Shown here: positions 6,844-14,771 of the stretch, one piece after another
Layout: the number at the start of each line of letters is the position of its first letter
How positions within the stretch are numbered: position 1 is the stretch's first letter
Source: Streptomyces lucensis JCM 4490
GTDB lineage: Bacteria > Actinomycetota > Actinomycetes > Streptomycetales > Streptomycetaceae
Direction of reading: 5' to 3'
Length of the DNA: 64,000 nucleotides
Assembly (NCBI RefSeq): GCF_014650035.1
Contig: NZ_BMUE01000017.1
Location: forward strand, 1 to 64,000
Notes under the pieces: model-generated
Database searches by the model: none
Seen by the model: the letters and a program-made list of their open reading frames with translations, nothing else
What the model was told of the DNA's origin: nothing
Made by a program: the position numbers and the translations under genes

Positions 6844-9800
6844 TAACTGTTACTTCCCTTGTAGTAGTGCCAAAACTGGTCTTCTGATTTATAGGCGGCC
6901 CGCTCCCATGCGGCCTCTTGCTCCAATGAGGAGGCGCTGCCGTATAGATCAATCTGCATGACGTGCATCCGTTCGTGCCCGATCGTCCGAACCAGGTCTT
7001 CCTTAGAGGTGAATGCATCGGGATACAAAGTGATGGTGCGGTCAGGTGATGTGTGTCCGTAAAGTCCGCGCCCTATTAGGTCTGTGTCTCGGTTAATCTT
7101 TATCTTTACTCCATCAAGCCCCACTCCAGCTTGCTCGGCCACCTGGCGCACCACTCGCTTCTGCATGGCAACTTGCAGCTCGGAGAACGGGCCGGTGTTC
7201 GCAGTTCGGCGCTCCAAGCCCGAGGATGGTTCGTTCGGGTGGCAGTCCGGTGCTAGCCCAAGGGCATCACTCCAAACGTGTGGGTTCTCTACATAAGTGG
7301 CAGGGTTTGGTGTCGGGATGAGCCCGAGTGGGTCTGCTGTGAGGTAGCGGGCAGTTTCGGGGTCGTAGTGGCGGAAGTAGTTGTAATGGAGGCCGGTTTC
7401 CGGGTCGTAGTACTGGCCCGGGAAGCGTAGGGGTGTGTAGGCCGTGCTGTCCGTTGCCCACGCCGTTGTGCCCCACAGGGTGCTGCGGGTGCGCCAGGCG
7501 ATCTCGCCCTGTTCGTCGATGAGTTCGTTCGGGGTGCCGACCAGGTCGGTGACTATGGCGAAGAAGCGGGAGTCGATCTCGTCCTGGGGTGCATCGGCTG
7601 CGGTGATGCGTTCCGTTTGGGCCAGGGGGCGTAGGCCTTGGTGGTCCCAGGTGATGGTGACCGGGTTCGGGAGGTCCTCGGACGTCGTGCTTTGTTCGCA
7701 GAGTGTCGTGCCGTCCCAGGTGAAGTCCACCCTTTCCAGCACTGTCTCGCCGTCCCCAGCCATGCGGAGCTTCGACGTGCGGCGGCCCAGGGGGTCGTAG
7801 GTGTAGCGCCAGCGGGTGCCGTCCGGGGTGATGACCGAGGTCAAGCGGTCCTCCGCGTCCCACTCGTAGCGCCAAGTGTCCGGCTTTCTCGACAGGCGGG
7901 TCTTCTGGCGGAGCGTGATGCGGCCGAGGGCGTCGTGTTCGTAGCGGACGTTGCCTGCGCGGGTGATTCGGGTGCCCACGTACGAGCGGAGTCCCGTCGC
8001 CTCGGCTCCCGGGTGGTCCGACGGCCAGCTCGCCTGCGTCTGGTTGCCCGCCTCGTCGTAGGCGTACCGCTCCGTCCAGCCCGACGCGTGCACCGCCGTC
8101 ACGCGGCCCGTCGCGTCCAGGTCGAAGCGGCGGGGGCCGGACAGGTGGTCGTCCATGCCGATCAGGTTGCCGTCGGCCCGGTAGGTGTAGGCCCGGTGCT
8201 GGATCGTGCGGCCCTCAGCGCCGGTCACCGACTGGGTCGTCAGGCGGCCGAGGAGGTCGAAGGTGTGCTGCTGGGTGAGCGCGCCGGCGACGGTGCGCGT
8301 CAGTTCGCGGCCCGCTTCGTCGTAGGTGAAGTCGATCGGGCGGCCCGACGCCACCATGCCCGTGCGGCGGCCCGCCGCGTCGTACGTCCAGGTCGTCTCG
8401 GCCCCGGTCGGGGTCGTGCGGCCGGTGCGGCGGCCCAGGACGTCGTACGTGTACTTCAGTGTGCGGCCGTCGACCGTCTCCGAGCGGAGGCGGCCGTGAC
8501 GGTCGCGGAGCAGGGTCAGGGTCGTACCGTCCGGGCCCGCCGCCTGCGCGAGCTGGTCCGTCAGGTCGTAGGCGTAGGTGGTTACCTGGCCTGCTGCTTC
8601 CTTGCGCAGTACCTGGCCGAGTTCGTTGCGCTGGAAGGAGACCGTCTCGCCGAGGACGTTCGCCCGGGACGTCAGGCGGCCGGCGGCGTCGTACTCGTAC
8701 GTCAGGGTGCGGTCGTCGAAGTCCTTCTCCGTCCGCAGGCGGCCGGCCGGGTCGTACTCGTACGTCCACGTCAGGTCCTGCGGGTTCGTGACCTTCGTCA
8801 GGCGCAGTTCCGTGTCGTGGGTGAACTCGTACCGGACACCGTCCGGGCCGGTGCGGGCGGTCAGCAGGTCGAAGTGGGTGTACTCGAAGTGGGTGACGCC
8901 GCCGAGTGTGTCGGTGTGGGTGGTGCAGTTGCCCTCGCCGTCGTACGTCCAGGTCTCGGTCGTGCCGTCGGGCGCGGTGCGCTGGGTGAGGCGGCCTTCG
9001 GTCGACCACTGGAGGCGGGTCGCCGCTCCGGTCGGGTCGGTGATCGTGACCGGGCGGCCCAAGGCGTCGCGCTCGTAGCGGGTGGTCGCGCCCAGTGGGT
9101 CCGTGATCTCCAGGGGGAGGCCCGCCCGGTCGCAGACGACCGTGGTGGTGTTGCCCAGGGGGTCGGTCACCGATGTCAGGTGGCCGGCCTGTGTGTAGGT
9201 GAAGCGGGTGGTCTGGCCGGCCGGGTCCGTCACCGACGTGCGGTTGCCCCGCTCGTCGTACGTCTGACGGATCACCGTGCCGTCCGGGTTCACCACCTTC
9301 ACCGGCAGACCTGGACCGTTGTACTCCGCCTTCGCCTCGCGGCCGTCCGGGCGGATCGCCCGTGCGAGGTTGCCCGCCTCGTCGTAGTGGTACTGCGTGA
9401 TGTGGCCCAGGGGGTCCGTCACGGACAGCAGGCGGTTGTAGCGGTCGCGGACGAAGCGCGTGGTCGCGCCCACGGCGTCCGTCTCGGCGATCACCTGGCA
9501 GCGGCGGTTGACCAGGTAGCTGGCGGTGTGACCGTGGGAGTCCGTGATGGTTGTGGTGTGCTCACCCGTCTCCGGGTCGGCCGGGCCGTAGGTGAACTCC
9601 GAGCGCAGGTGGCCCGCGGCGCCGGACTGGTGGGTGCAGCGGTCTTCGTCGTCGTAGACGTAGGCGAAGTGACTGCCGTTGGTGTCCGTCCAGGACGTGA
9701 TGCGGCCGTCTCCGTCGTACCCGAAGCACATGGGGCGGCCGGAGGAGTTGACGACCTTCGTGAGGTGGCCGTCGGTGTAGTCGTACCGGATCAGCTCCTG

Positions 9801-11579
9801 GTCGGTGCCGTCCGGTGCCGCGCCCGCGAGGTGCAGGGACGTCACCCGGCCGTCGGTGGTCGACAGGAGCAGGCGGTAGCCGCCGCTGTGGGTGAGTGCG
9901 ACGGGGGCGTCGGCGGCGTCGTACTCGAAGGTGATCCAGCTGCCGTTGCGGTCATCGAGTTGCTCCAGCAGCGCGAGGGCGGGGGAGCGGTCGGTGAAGT
10001 GCCGTACCTGGCCGGACTCGGGGTCGGCGAGGGTGTAGCCGTCGTCCGTGCGGTCCAGCGGCCAGCGAGGGCCGTGGGTGGGCAGGGTCGGCACGCCGGG
10101 GGCCGGATGGGGGTAGGCGAGCGTGAGGCCGTCCTCGCCGACGAAGACGACACCCTCCGCGTCGATCTCCAGGCGTTGATCGAGCGTGGAGGACCAGGTC
10201 GGGCCGAACCATCCGCCGAGCCGGTACGACGACTCGAACTGGCGCTTGAGAACCAGCGGCAGAGTGCCCGGGAGCGAGACGTCGGTCTGCGGCAGCACTA
10301 TGCGACCGGTCGCGACATCGACGGGGTCCCTCTCGCACACCTTCTGCAGCGGTCGCCGTGAGACGTCCTCCGCGCCTTCCTCGACCGAGTCTCGGGCGGA
10401 CTTGCGCAGTTTCCGTCGAACGGCTCCCTTGATGCCGTCCTTCAACCCGGCCCGCAGCCCGCCGCGCGCCAGCCCCGCGCCCTTCGTGCCGAACATCTCC
10501 GGGACCATCCGCCCACCGAACTCCGACGGGTCCTTCTTGAAGTCCTCCCACATCGACTTCGCCGTCCGCTCCGGGTGGGCGGTCGTGGAGCCCAGGCCCG
10601 AGAGGGTCATGCTGACGTTCTGCAGGAAGGCGGCCGGGTGGGTGAGGTTGTAGGGGTCCACGGGGTTCAGGCCGCGGACGAAGTTGACGAGGCCCGCCGT
10701 GCCCTTGACGATGCCGCCGCCGAAGTGGGTGAGCTCGGTGGTCGTGGCCTGCAGGCCGTCGGAGACGTTGCTGTCGAGGCGGTCCAGGGGTGGGGGCTCG
10801 GCCGGGGCGTGGGCGAGGGCCGCCTTCACCTTGGCCTGGGCCTCGGAGGCGGCGGTGTTGCGCTGCTTGCGGGCCTGGGCGAGTTTGTGGAGCGCCGCTC
10901 TGACGTCGGCCTTGCCCGGGTCGTCGAAGGGGGCGGGCTTCGGGCCGGGGTCCTCGTCCGTCTCGGCCTTGGCCTTGTAGGCCTCGACCTTCTTCTTGTA
11001 GGCCTCGGCCGCGGCGTTGGAGGCCTTGACGCCCTTGTCCCACAGGGCGATCGCTTCCTTGGCCTGGCCCTGCGCCCACTTGACGGTCTCGGCGTACGAC
11101 TCCAGGGCGCCGGCCGCCGTGTGGCACGCCTCGGCCGCCTGTGCCCACTTGGTGGGGTGCACGCCGAACTTCTTGCGGAAGGCGTCGCCGCCCTCGCCCT
11201 TCCAGCCGGAGGAGTCGACCTTCTTCAGGCCCTGGCCGACCTTGTCGAAGGCACCGTGGAAGTCCCGCAGGTGCCCCGCGCTCTCGCGGATTTTCGCCGG
11301 GCTGCCGTGGATCAGTTCGTTCGCCTCGTCGCTCTGGCCCAGCTGCTGTTCACCGGGGGTGGCGCCCAGGTCGGAGGCGAGGCCGTCACCGTAGTCCTCG
11401 ACCGCGTCGGCCCAGTCGTGCAGGCCGACGTAGTCCAGACCGCCGCCCACGACGTCCGTGGCGTGGTCGATGCCCCAGCCGACCTTCTTCTTGCCTTCGT
11501 CGTAGAGGTGTTCGCTCACCTCCAGGCCCTTGTTGAGGCCCTTCTCCAGGCCGTTCCCGAGGTCGCCGAGGATGCCCAT
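6843..11579 (-). CDS. RHS-repeat polymorphic toxin with WXG-like N-terminus and HExxH (zincin) tip
   Basis: 1578 aa. Residues about 1-200 are helical and include SSGWKGEGGDAF, a WXG100-like motif. There is no Sec signal, so a type VII-like export route is possible. Around residue 415 begins a DUF6531-like entry (DPVDVATGRIVLPQTDVSLPG). Many YDxxGR RHS/YD repeats run to about residue 1400. The core closes with the canonical YLTADPLGL and DALGLAP. The variable tip (about 1445-1578) contains HERMHVMQ at 1535-1542, a zinc metallopeptidase motif, followed by EQEAAWE (1553-1559), which can supply the third ligand. Codon usage falls to AT-rich triplets in the tip. ATGA overlap couples it to the upstream gene. 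Proteolytic toxicity is inferred. Confidence 0.9.
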   Translation of the reverse strand: MGILGDLGNGLEKGLNKGLEVSEHLYDEGKKKVGWGIDHATDVVGGGLDYVGLHDWADAVEDYGDGLASDLGATPGEQQLGQSDEANELIHGSPAKIRESAGHLRDFHGAFDKVGQGLKKVDSSGWKGEGGDAFRKKFGVHPTKWAQAAEACHTAAGALESYAETVKWAQGQAKEAIALWDKGVKASNAAAEAYKKKVEAYKAKAETDEDPGPKPAPFDDPGKADVRAALHKLAQARKQRNTAASEAQAKVKAALAHAPAEPPPLDRLDSNVSDGLQATTTELTHFGGGIVKGTAGLVNFVRGLNPVDPYNLTHPAAFLQNVSMTLSGLGSTTAHPERTAKSMWEDFKKDPSEFGGRMVPEMFGTKGAGLARGGLRAGLKDGIKGAVRRKLRKSARDSVEEGAEDVSRRPLQKVCERDPVDVATGRIVLPQTDVSLPGTLPLVLKRQFESSYRLGGWFGPTWSSTLDQRLEIDAEGVVFVGEDGLTLAYPHPAPGVPTLPTHGPRWPLDRTDDGYTLADPESGQVRHFTDRSPALALLEQLDDRNGSWITFEYDAADAPVALTHSGGYRLLLSTTDGRVTSLHLAGAAPDGTDQELIRYDYTDGHLTKVVNSSGRPMCFGYDGDGRITSWTDTNGSHFAYVYDDEDRCTHQSGAAGHLRSEFTYGPADPETGEHTTTITDSHGHTASYLVNRRCQVIAETDAVGATTRFVRDRYNRLLSVTDPLGHITQYHYDEAGNLARAIRPDGREAKAEYNGPGLPVKVVNPDGTVIRQTYDERGNRTSVTDPAGQTTRFTYTQAGHLTSVTDPLGNTTTVVCDRAGLPLEITDPLGATTRYERDALGRPVTITDPTGAATRLQWSTEGRLTQRTAPDGTTETWTYDGEGNCTTHTDTLGGVTHFEYTHFDLLTARTGPDGVRYEFTHDTELRLTKVTNPQDLTWTYEYDPAGRLRTEKDFDDRTLTYEYDAAGRLTSRANVLGETVSFQRNELGQVLRKEAAGQVTTYAYDLTDQLAQAAGPDGTTLTLLRDRHGRLRSETVDGRTLKYTYDVLGRRTGRTTPTGAETTWTYDAAGRRTGMVASGRPIDFTYDEAGRELTRTVAGALTQQHTFDLLGRLTTQSVTGAEGRTIQHRAYTYRADGNLIGMDDHLSGPRRFDLDATGRVTAVHASGWTERYAYDEAGNQTQASWPSDHPGAEATGLRSYVGTRITRAGNVRYEHDALGRITLRQKTRLSRKPDTWRYEWDAEDRLTSVITPDGTRWRYTYDPLGRRTSKLRMAGDGETVLERVDFTWDGTTLCEQSTTSEDLPNPVTITWDHQGLRPLAQTERITAADAPQDEIDSRFFAIVTDLVGTPNELIDEQGEIAWRTRSTLWGTTAWATDSTAYTPLRFPGQYYDPETGLHYNYFRHYDPETARYLTADPLGLIPTPNPATYVENPHVWSDALGLAPDCHPNEPSSGLERRTANTGPFSELQVAMQKRVVRQVAEQAGVGLDGVKIKINRDTDLIGRGLYGHTSPDRTITLYPDAFTSKEDLVRTIGHERMHVMQIDLYGSASSLEQEAAWERAAYKSEDQFWHYYKGSNS

Positions 11580-12217
11580 CAGCCCTCACCGCCCTGCCGG
11601 CCGGCGGCCTTGGCGCGCTCCTCGGGGGAGGGTCCGAAGTGGTCGTCCAGGTATGCGGCGTACTCGGCGTCCGTCATCCCGAACATGTCCGGGCCCGGGC
11701 TCAGCGGGCCCAGGGACTGCGAGGTCGCCACGTCCCGGAAGGTGTCCTTCCAGCCCTGCTTGCTGTTGTCCCAGGCCTGCTCGAAGGACTCCTTGCTGTA
11801 GTCGACGTCGCCACCCCACGGGCCGGACTTGGCGATCTCGCCGTAGCCCATGTTCTCGACGTCCTCCTCGGACGCGTACGGGTTGCCGATCACCGCGTTC
11901 TCGGCGACCTTGAGGGTGCCCCCGACGTACTGGTCGGTCTCGTAGTACGTCCCGGCCGCCAGTCCCGTCTTCACCGCGAACCCGTTGCCCTCGTTGATCA
12001 GCGAGCGCACGCCCCACTCCCAGCGCTCGCAGAACGACTTGAACTCGTCCGTCAGACCGCCGTGCCCCAGCTCCAGCCCGGACAGGCCGATGCTGTCGAA
12101 ACCGCGCCCGGCGCCGGCCTCCCCGATCATGCCGAGTTCCTTCAGCTCGCCCAGCGCGTCGGTCAGGCCCTTGGCTATCAGGCCGAGCCCCTGCGTCGTC
12201 AGGTCCGCACCGCTCAC
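11579..12217 (-). CDS. Unknown protein of the RHS operon (possible export partner)
   Basis: A 212-aa protein, not assigned to a family. It is acidic and glycine-rich with no obvious signal or membrane helix. It contains FCERWEWGVRSLINEGNGFA, then QAWDNSKQGWKDTF, and ends in a charged tail. Its stop overlaps the RHS start (ATGA at 11577-11580), and its start overlaps the stop of the SseB-like gene upstream, so all three should be translated together. The helical WEWG segment is WXG-like, and such proteins precede WXG-type toxins in actinobacteria. A chaperone or co-exported partner role is inferred from context. Confidence 0.7.
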   Translation of the reverse strand: MSGADLTTQGLGLIAKGLTDALGELKELGMIGEAGAGRGFDSIGLSGLELGHGGLTDEFKSFCERWEWGVRSLINEGNGFAVKTGLAAGTYYETDQYVGGTLKVAENAVIGNPYASEEDVENMGYGEIAKSGPWGGDVDYSKESFEQAWDNSKQGWKDTFRDVATSQSLGPLSPGPDMFGMTDAEYAAYLDDHFGPSPEERAKAAGRQGGEG

Positions 12218-12720
12218 TTCACATCCCCCGTCTCCGTCTCGGCGTCCACCGCCACCGCGTCCGGCACGACCCCGTGCACCGGCGGGAACACAACGCCTTC
12301 GCCCTCACTGCCCACGTCCAGTGCGACCCCGCACGGCACGCCCACGGCCGGAACACCGGCGTCCAGCAGACGGGCCCCGAGCCAGCGCTGGTAGGTCCAC
12401 TCCCGGTCGCCCTCACCCCGAGCCAGCGCGAAACGGGCCAGCGCCTGCTCGCCGGAGAAGGCGTAGATCCAGCGAACGCCGCCGAAGTCCCCTGTCAGCA
12501 GTCCCTCCTCGTCCGCGTCGAGCGGCACGAGTACGGCCGTTCGCCGGAACTCGCCCAGCAGGGCGGCGAAGTCGCTGCGTGCACGCTCGGCGGTGGGTGA
12601 GGCGGCCGCCTCCGGCCCGGACGCGGCCCGCTGGTCGGGGCGGGGCGCGTCCACGTAGTCGTACAGCCGTGACCTGGGTGTTCGTGACACCGCGCCGGCG
12701 TCGCCCCCGTGTTCAGTCAT
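12214..12720 (-). CDS. SseB-like domain protein
   Basis: A 168-aa protein whose core (FAALLGEFRRTAVLVPLD, then GVRWIYAFSGEQALARFA) matches the SseB N-terminal fold. This fold is common in actinobacterial type VII-associated and RHS operons. The ATG at 12720 is preferred over a GTG at 12735 because GAGG lies at a good distance upstream. It overlaps the next gene by four bases. It is the first gene of the toxin operon, so the operon promoter probably lies within 12721-12843. The molecular role of the domain is unknown. Confidence 0.82.
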   Translation of the reverse strand: MTEHGGDAGAVSRTPRSRLYDYVDAPRPDQRAASGPEAAASPTAERARSDFAALLGEFRRTAVLVPLDADEEGLLTGDFGGVRWIYAFSGEQALARFALARGEGDREWTYQRWLGARLLDAGVPAVGVPCGVALDVGSEGEGVVFPPVHGVVPDAVAVDAETETGDVK

Positions 12721-12843
12721 GCGTTCGATCCTCACATCGACGCATCCTCGGCTTCAACGTGATAGGTGCCCTTGACGCCCAGGTCGGCCGAATTCCGACC
12801 CGGGTACGGTCGTTCCCCCGTCAGCGCGTCGTCGGGCGGACGG

Positions 12844-14106
12844 TCACCGGAACGGGATGTCCAGCCACGGACTGCCCGGTTCCGACATCAGGATGCGGTG
12901 CGCTTCCACCACGTCCTGGTACCAGTCGCCGAACTCCTCGTCGTCGAAGTGAAGACAGCGGCCGAGGATGTAGCCGGCGGAGAAGGCCTGCCACGACTTG
13001 TAGGACTGGGCGGCGGCACGGCCGGCCTGGAGGACGGCGGACTCGGCCTCCTGCAGCGTCCCGTACCGTGCGCCGAGACCCCACCGGGCCATCTTCGAGG
13101 CGCGTCCCAGGTCCCAGGCGTCGACGGAGCTGACGTACTGGTTCTCGTCGAGTACGCCGTCGGCACGCATCCGGGCCTCGTAGCGGGTGATGCGTCCGAT
13201 GAGTCTCTGCACGCCCTCGATCCGGGCCTGGACCTCGGGCTCCGGCCGGGGATCGGTCTTCGTGACGCCGCTCTCGGTGACCGTGACCGAGCCCTCGGAG
13301 TTGGCCCGGATGACGTTGGCGACCGCCTGCCGCCAGTACCCCGCGTCCACGTACCCGCCGAAGTCCCGGGCGATGGCGCGGCGTACACCCAGGGCGAAGT
13401 CCCAGACCGGGCTGCGCTGCTCGCAGGCGATGAGGTCGCGGAGGCAGCCTTGCCACTCCTCGCGAGTGGTGATGCCCCACCACTCCGCAAGCCGCTTCCG
13501 CTCGTCCGGATATCCCGTGCCGTGCCAGGCCATGCCGTTCCAGAAGGAGCCGTTGTTGACGCACAGGAGTGCGCCGCACGCGAGGCCGTGGGCGACGGCG
13601 CCCTGCCGGGGAGCGCCGATGCGGAGGGTCCGCAGTCGCATCGACCGATCCCGGGCGGGCGCCCGGTCCCCGTACTGGGCCCAGCTCGCGGAGTGCGGCG
13701 GCGCCGAGGGGAGGAACGCCTCACAGGGGCTCCCCGGATTGATGACGATCACCGGTGGATCGGTCGGCGTCCACACCTTGGCGAACCACTCGAGGAAGTT
13801 CCAGTCGAACACGCGGTGGGGTTCCGGCGCCGGCAGCATGCCCTCGGTGTACAGGGCCCAGATCCGCCCACCGGCGACTCGCGGGTCGTATCCGAACACG
13901 GCGTACGGGGCTTTGCCGGGTGCGGCGTCCGCCCTGTCCTTCCGTATCTCGAAGAACAGCCTGCACTGCGCGAGCTCCTCGAAGTACGTCGCCCAGTCGT
14001 CACGGGCCTTGGCCTCGAACAACGCCTGCTCGATGTCCGACGGTGGGGGCCACGCCTGAGGCGGTGGAGGAGCGCCGAATCCGGCGGGTGACGGACCGAA
14101 CGACAT
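12844..14106 (-). CDS. DUF1266-type protein with SseB-like N-terminal half
   Basis: 420 aa. After a Pro-rich leader (GAPPPPQAWPPPSD), residues about 25-160 contain FFEIRKD, YAVFGYDP and IVINPGSPCEAFLPS, features of SseB-like modules. The C-terminal half has the DUF1266 pattern: LAEWWGITTREEWQGCL, WDFALGVRRAIAR, GYILGRCLHFDD. ATG 14106 (MSFGPS) is preferred over codons ten upstream because the reading is more family-like. It stands just upstream of the SseB-RHS operon on the same strand, separated by 123 bp, so it may be a separate or leading unit. Function is unknown. Association with WXG/RHS loci is known for such proteins but not proven here. Confidence 0.78.
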   Translation of the reverse strand: MSFGPSPAGFGAPPPPQAWPPPSDIEQALFEAKARDDWATYFEELAQCRLFFEIRKDRADAAPGKAPYAVFGYDPRVAGGRIWALYTEGMLPAPEPHRVFDWNFLEWFAKVWTPTDPPVIVINPGSPCEAFLPSAPPHSASWAQYGDRAPARDRSMRLRTLRIGAPRQGAVAHGLACGALLCVNNGSFWNGMAWHGTGYPDERKRLAEWWGITTREEWQGCLRDLIACEQRSPVWDFALGVRRAIARDFGGYVDAGYWRQAVANVIRANSEGSVTVTESGVTKTDPRPEPEVQARIEGVQRLIGRITRYEARMRADGVLDENQYVSSVDAWDLGRASKMARWGLGARYGTLQEAESAVLQAGRAAAQSYKSWQAFSAGYILGRCLHFDDEEFGDWYQDVVEAHRILMSEPGSPWLDIPFR

Positions 14107-14180
14107 GAGCCTCGCTGCCCCTCTCATTTCCGGCATTCAGTGGAGCGCCGAGGGTCGGCCGGATTCCGCCCCCGGTGTCG

Positions 14181-14702
14181 TCAGGCCTCCGACAGACCCG
14201 CGCACAGTTTCCGCAGGACCGTCCCGCAGCGGCGGGCGTACGCGTGCTGCAGGCCCCGGGTCGCCGGGCCGCCCGCCTTCGCGTACCACTTGGCCGCCTT
14301 GCTGAAGGCGGCCACCGTGAGCCAGACCGTGCCGTCGCCCGTGCGGTCGACCACGAAGGCCTCCTCGCCGCACTCGGGGTGGCCCGCCAGGGTGCCGTAG
14401 GCCCAGCCGGCCCGGCGGGGTTCCTCGACCGTCCAGACGACGCGGCAGGGGGCCTTGACCAGGGCGGCCAGCGTGACAGTGACGTCGACACCGGGGGCCG
14501 CCCGGTCGGCGCCGGCGTCGATGCCGACGCCCAGGGCGCGGTGCATCTCCCAGGTGAGCACCGCCTCGGCGGCGCGGCGGAAGACCTCCTCGCCCTCGCC
14601 GAGGCGGGTGCGCACCAGCAGCGGGTGGAAGCCGGGCGGGCAGAAGGCCGGGTCGTCGCGGGTCGCGCCGACCGGCTCGTAGGTGAAGGGCGCCGGGGAC
14701 AT
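14181..14702 (-). CDS. DUF1990 family protein
   Basis: A 173-aa cytosolic protein of the DUF1990 family. It shows FTYEPVGATR near the N-terminus, the central TWEMHRALGVGI, then WAYGTLAGHPECGEEAFVV and a C-terminal FSKAAKWYAKAGGPATR with the typical QHAYARR end. Family members are about 160-190 aa, so it is full length. The ATG at 14702 is used. A TTG three codons earlier lacks a better ribosome site. Its biochemical function is not established. It lies 75 bp upstream of the DUF1266 gene and may be cotranscribed with it. Confidence 0.87.
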   Translation of the reverse strand: MSPAPFTYEPVGATRDDPAFCPPGFHPLLVRTRLGEGEEVFRRAAEAVLTWEMHRALGVGIDAGADRAAPGVDVTVTLAALVKAPCRVVWTVEEPRRAGWAYGTLAGHPECGEEAFVVDRTGDGTVWLTVAAFSKAAKWYAKAGGPATRGLQHAYARRCGTVLRKLCAGLSEA

Positions 14703-14716
14703 GGGACACAAGAGTA

Positions 14717-14754
14717 GGGCGGTACCCGGGGCGGCCTCGCCGCGGGTACCGCCC
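14717..14754 (-). terminator. Terminator of M4 protease 1
   Basis: Perfect 12-bp inverted repeat, arms GGGCGGTACCCG (14717-14728) and CGGGTACCGCCC (14743-14754), with a 14-nt loop. It begins 18 bp past the stop codon of the first protease. The same arm sequence recurs downstream of protease 2. Confidence 0.8.
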
Positions 14755-14771
14755 TGCCTAACGCGTCGCCG

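Noticed and set aside
7638..10361. A 907-aa open frame antisense to the RHS core
   Set aside because: Composition is Val/Gly/Arg-rich with no domain. It mirrors the repeats of the RHS gene, as expected of high-GC antisense frames.
6843..11579. RHS/YD repeats as a possible CRISPR or satellite array
   Set aside because: The repeats are protein-level, with variable codons and no constant spacers.
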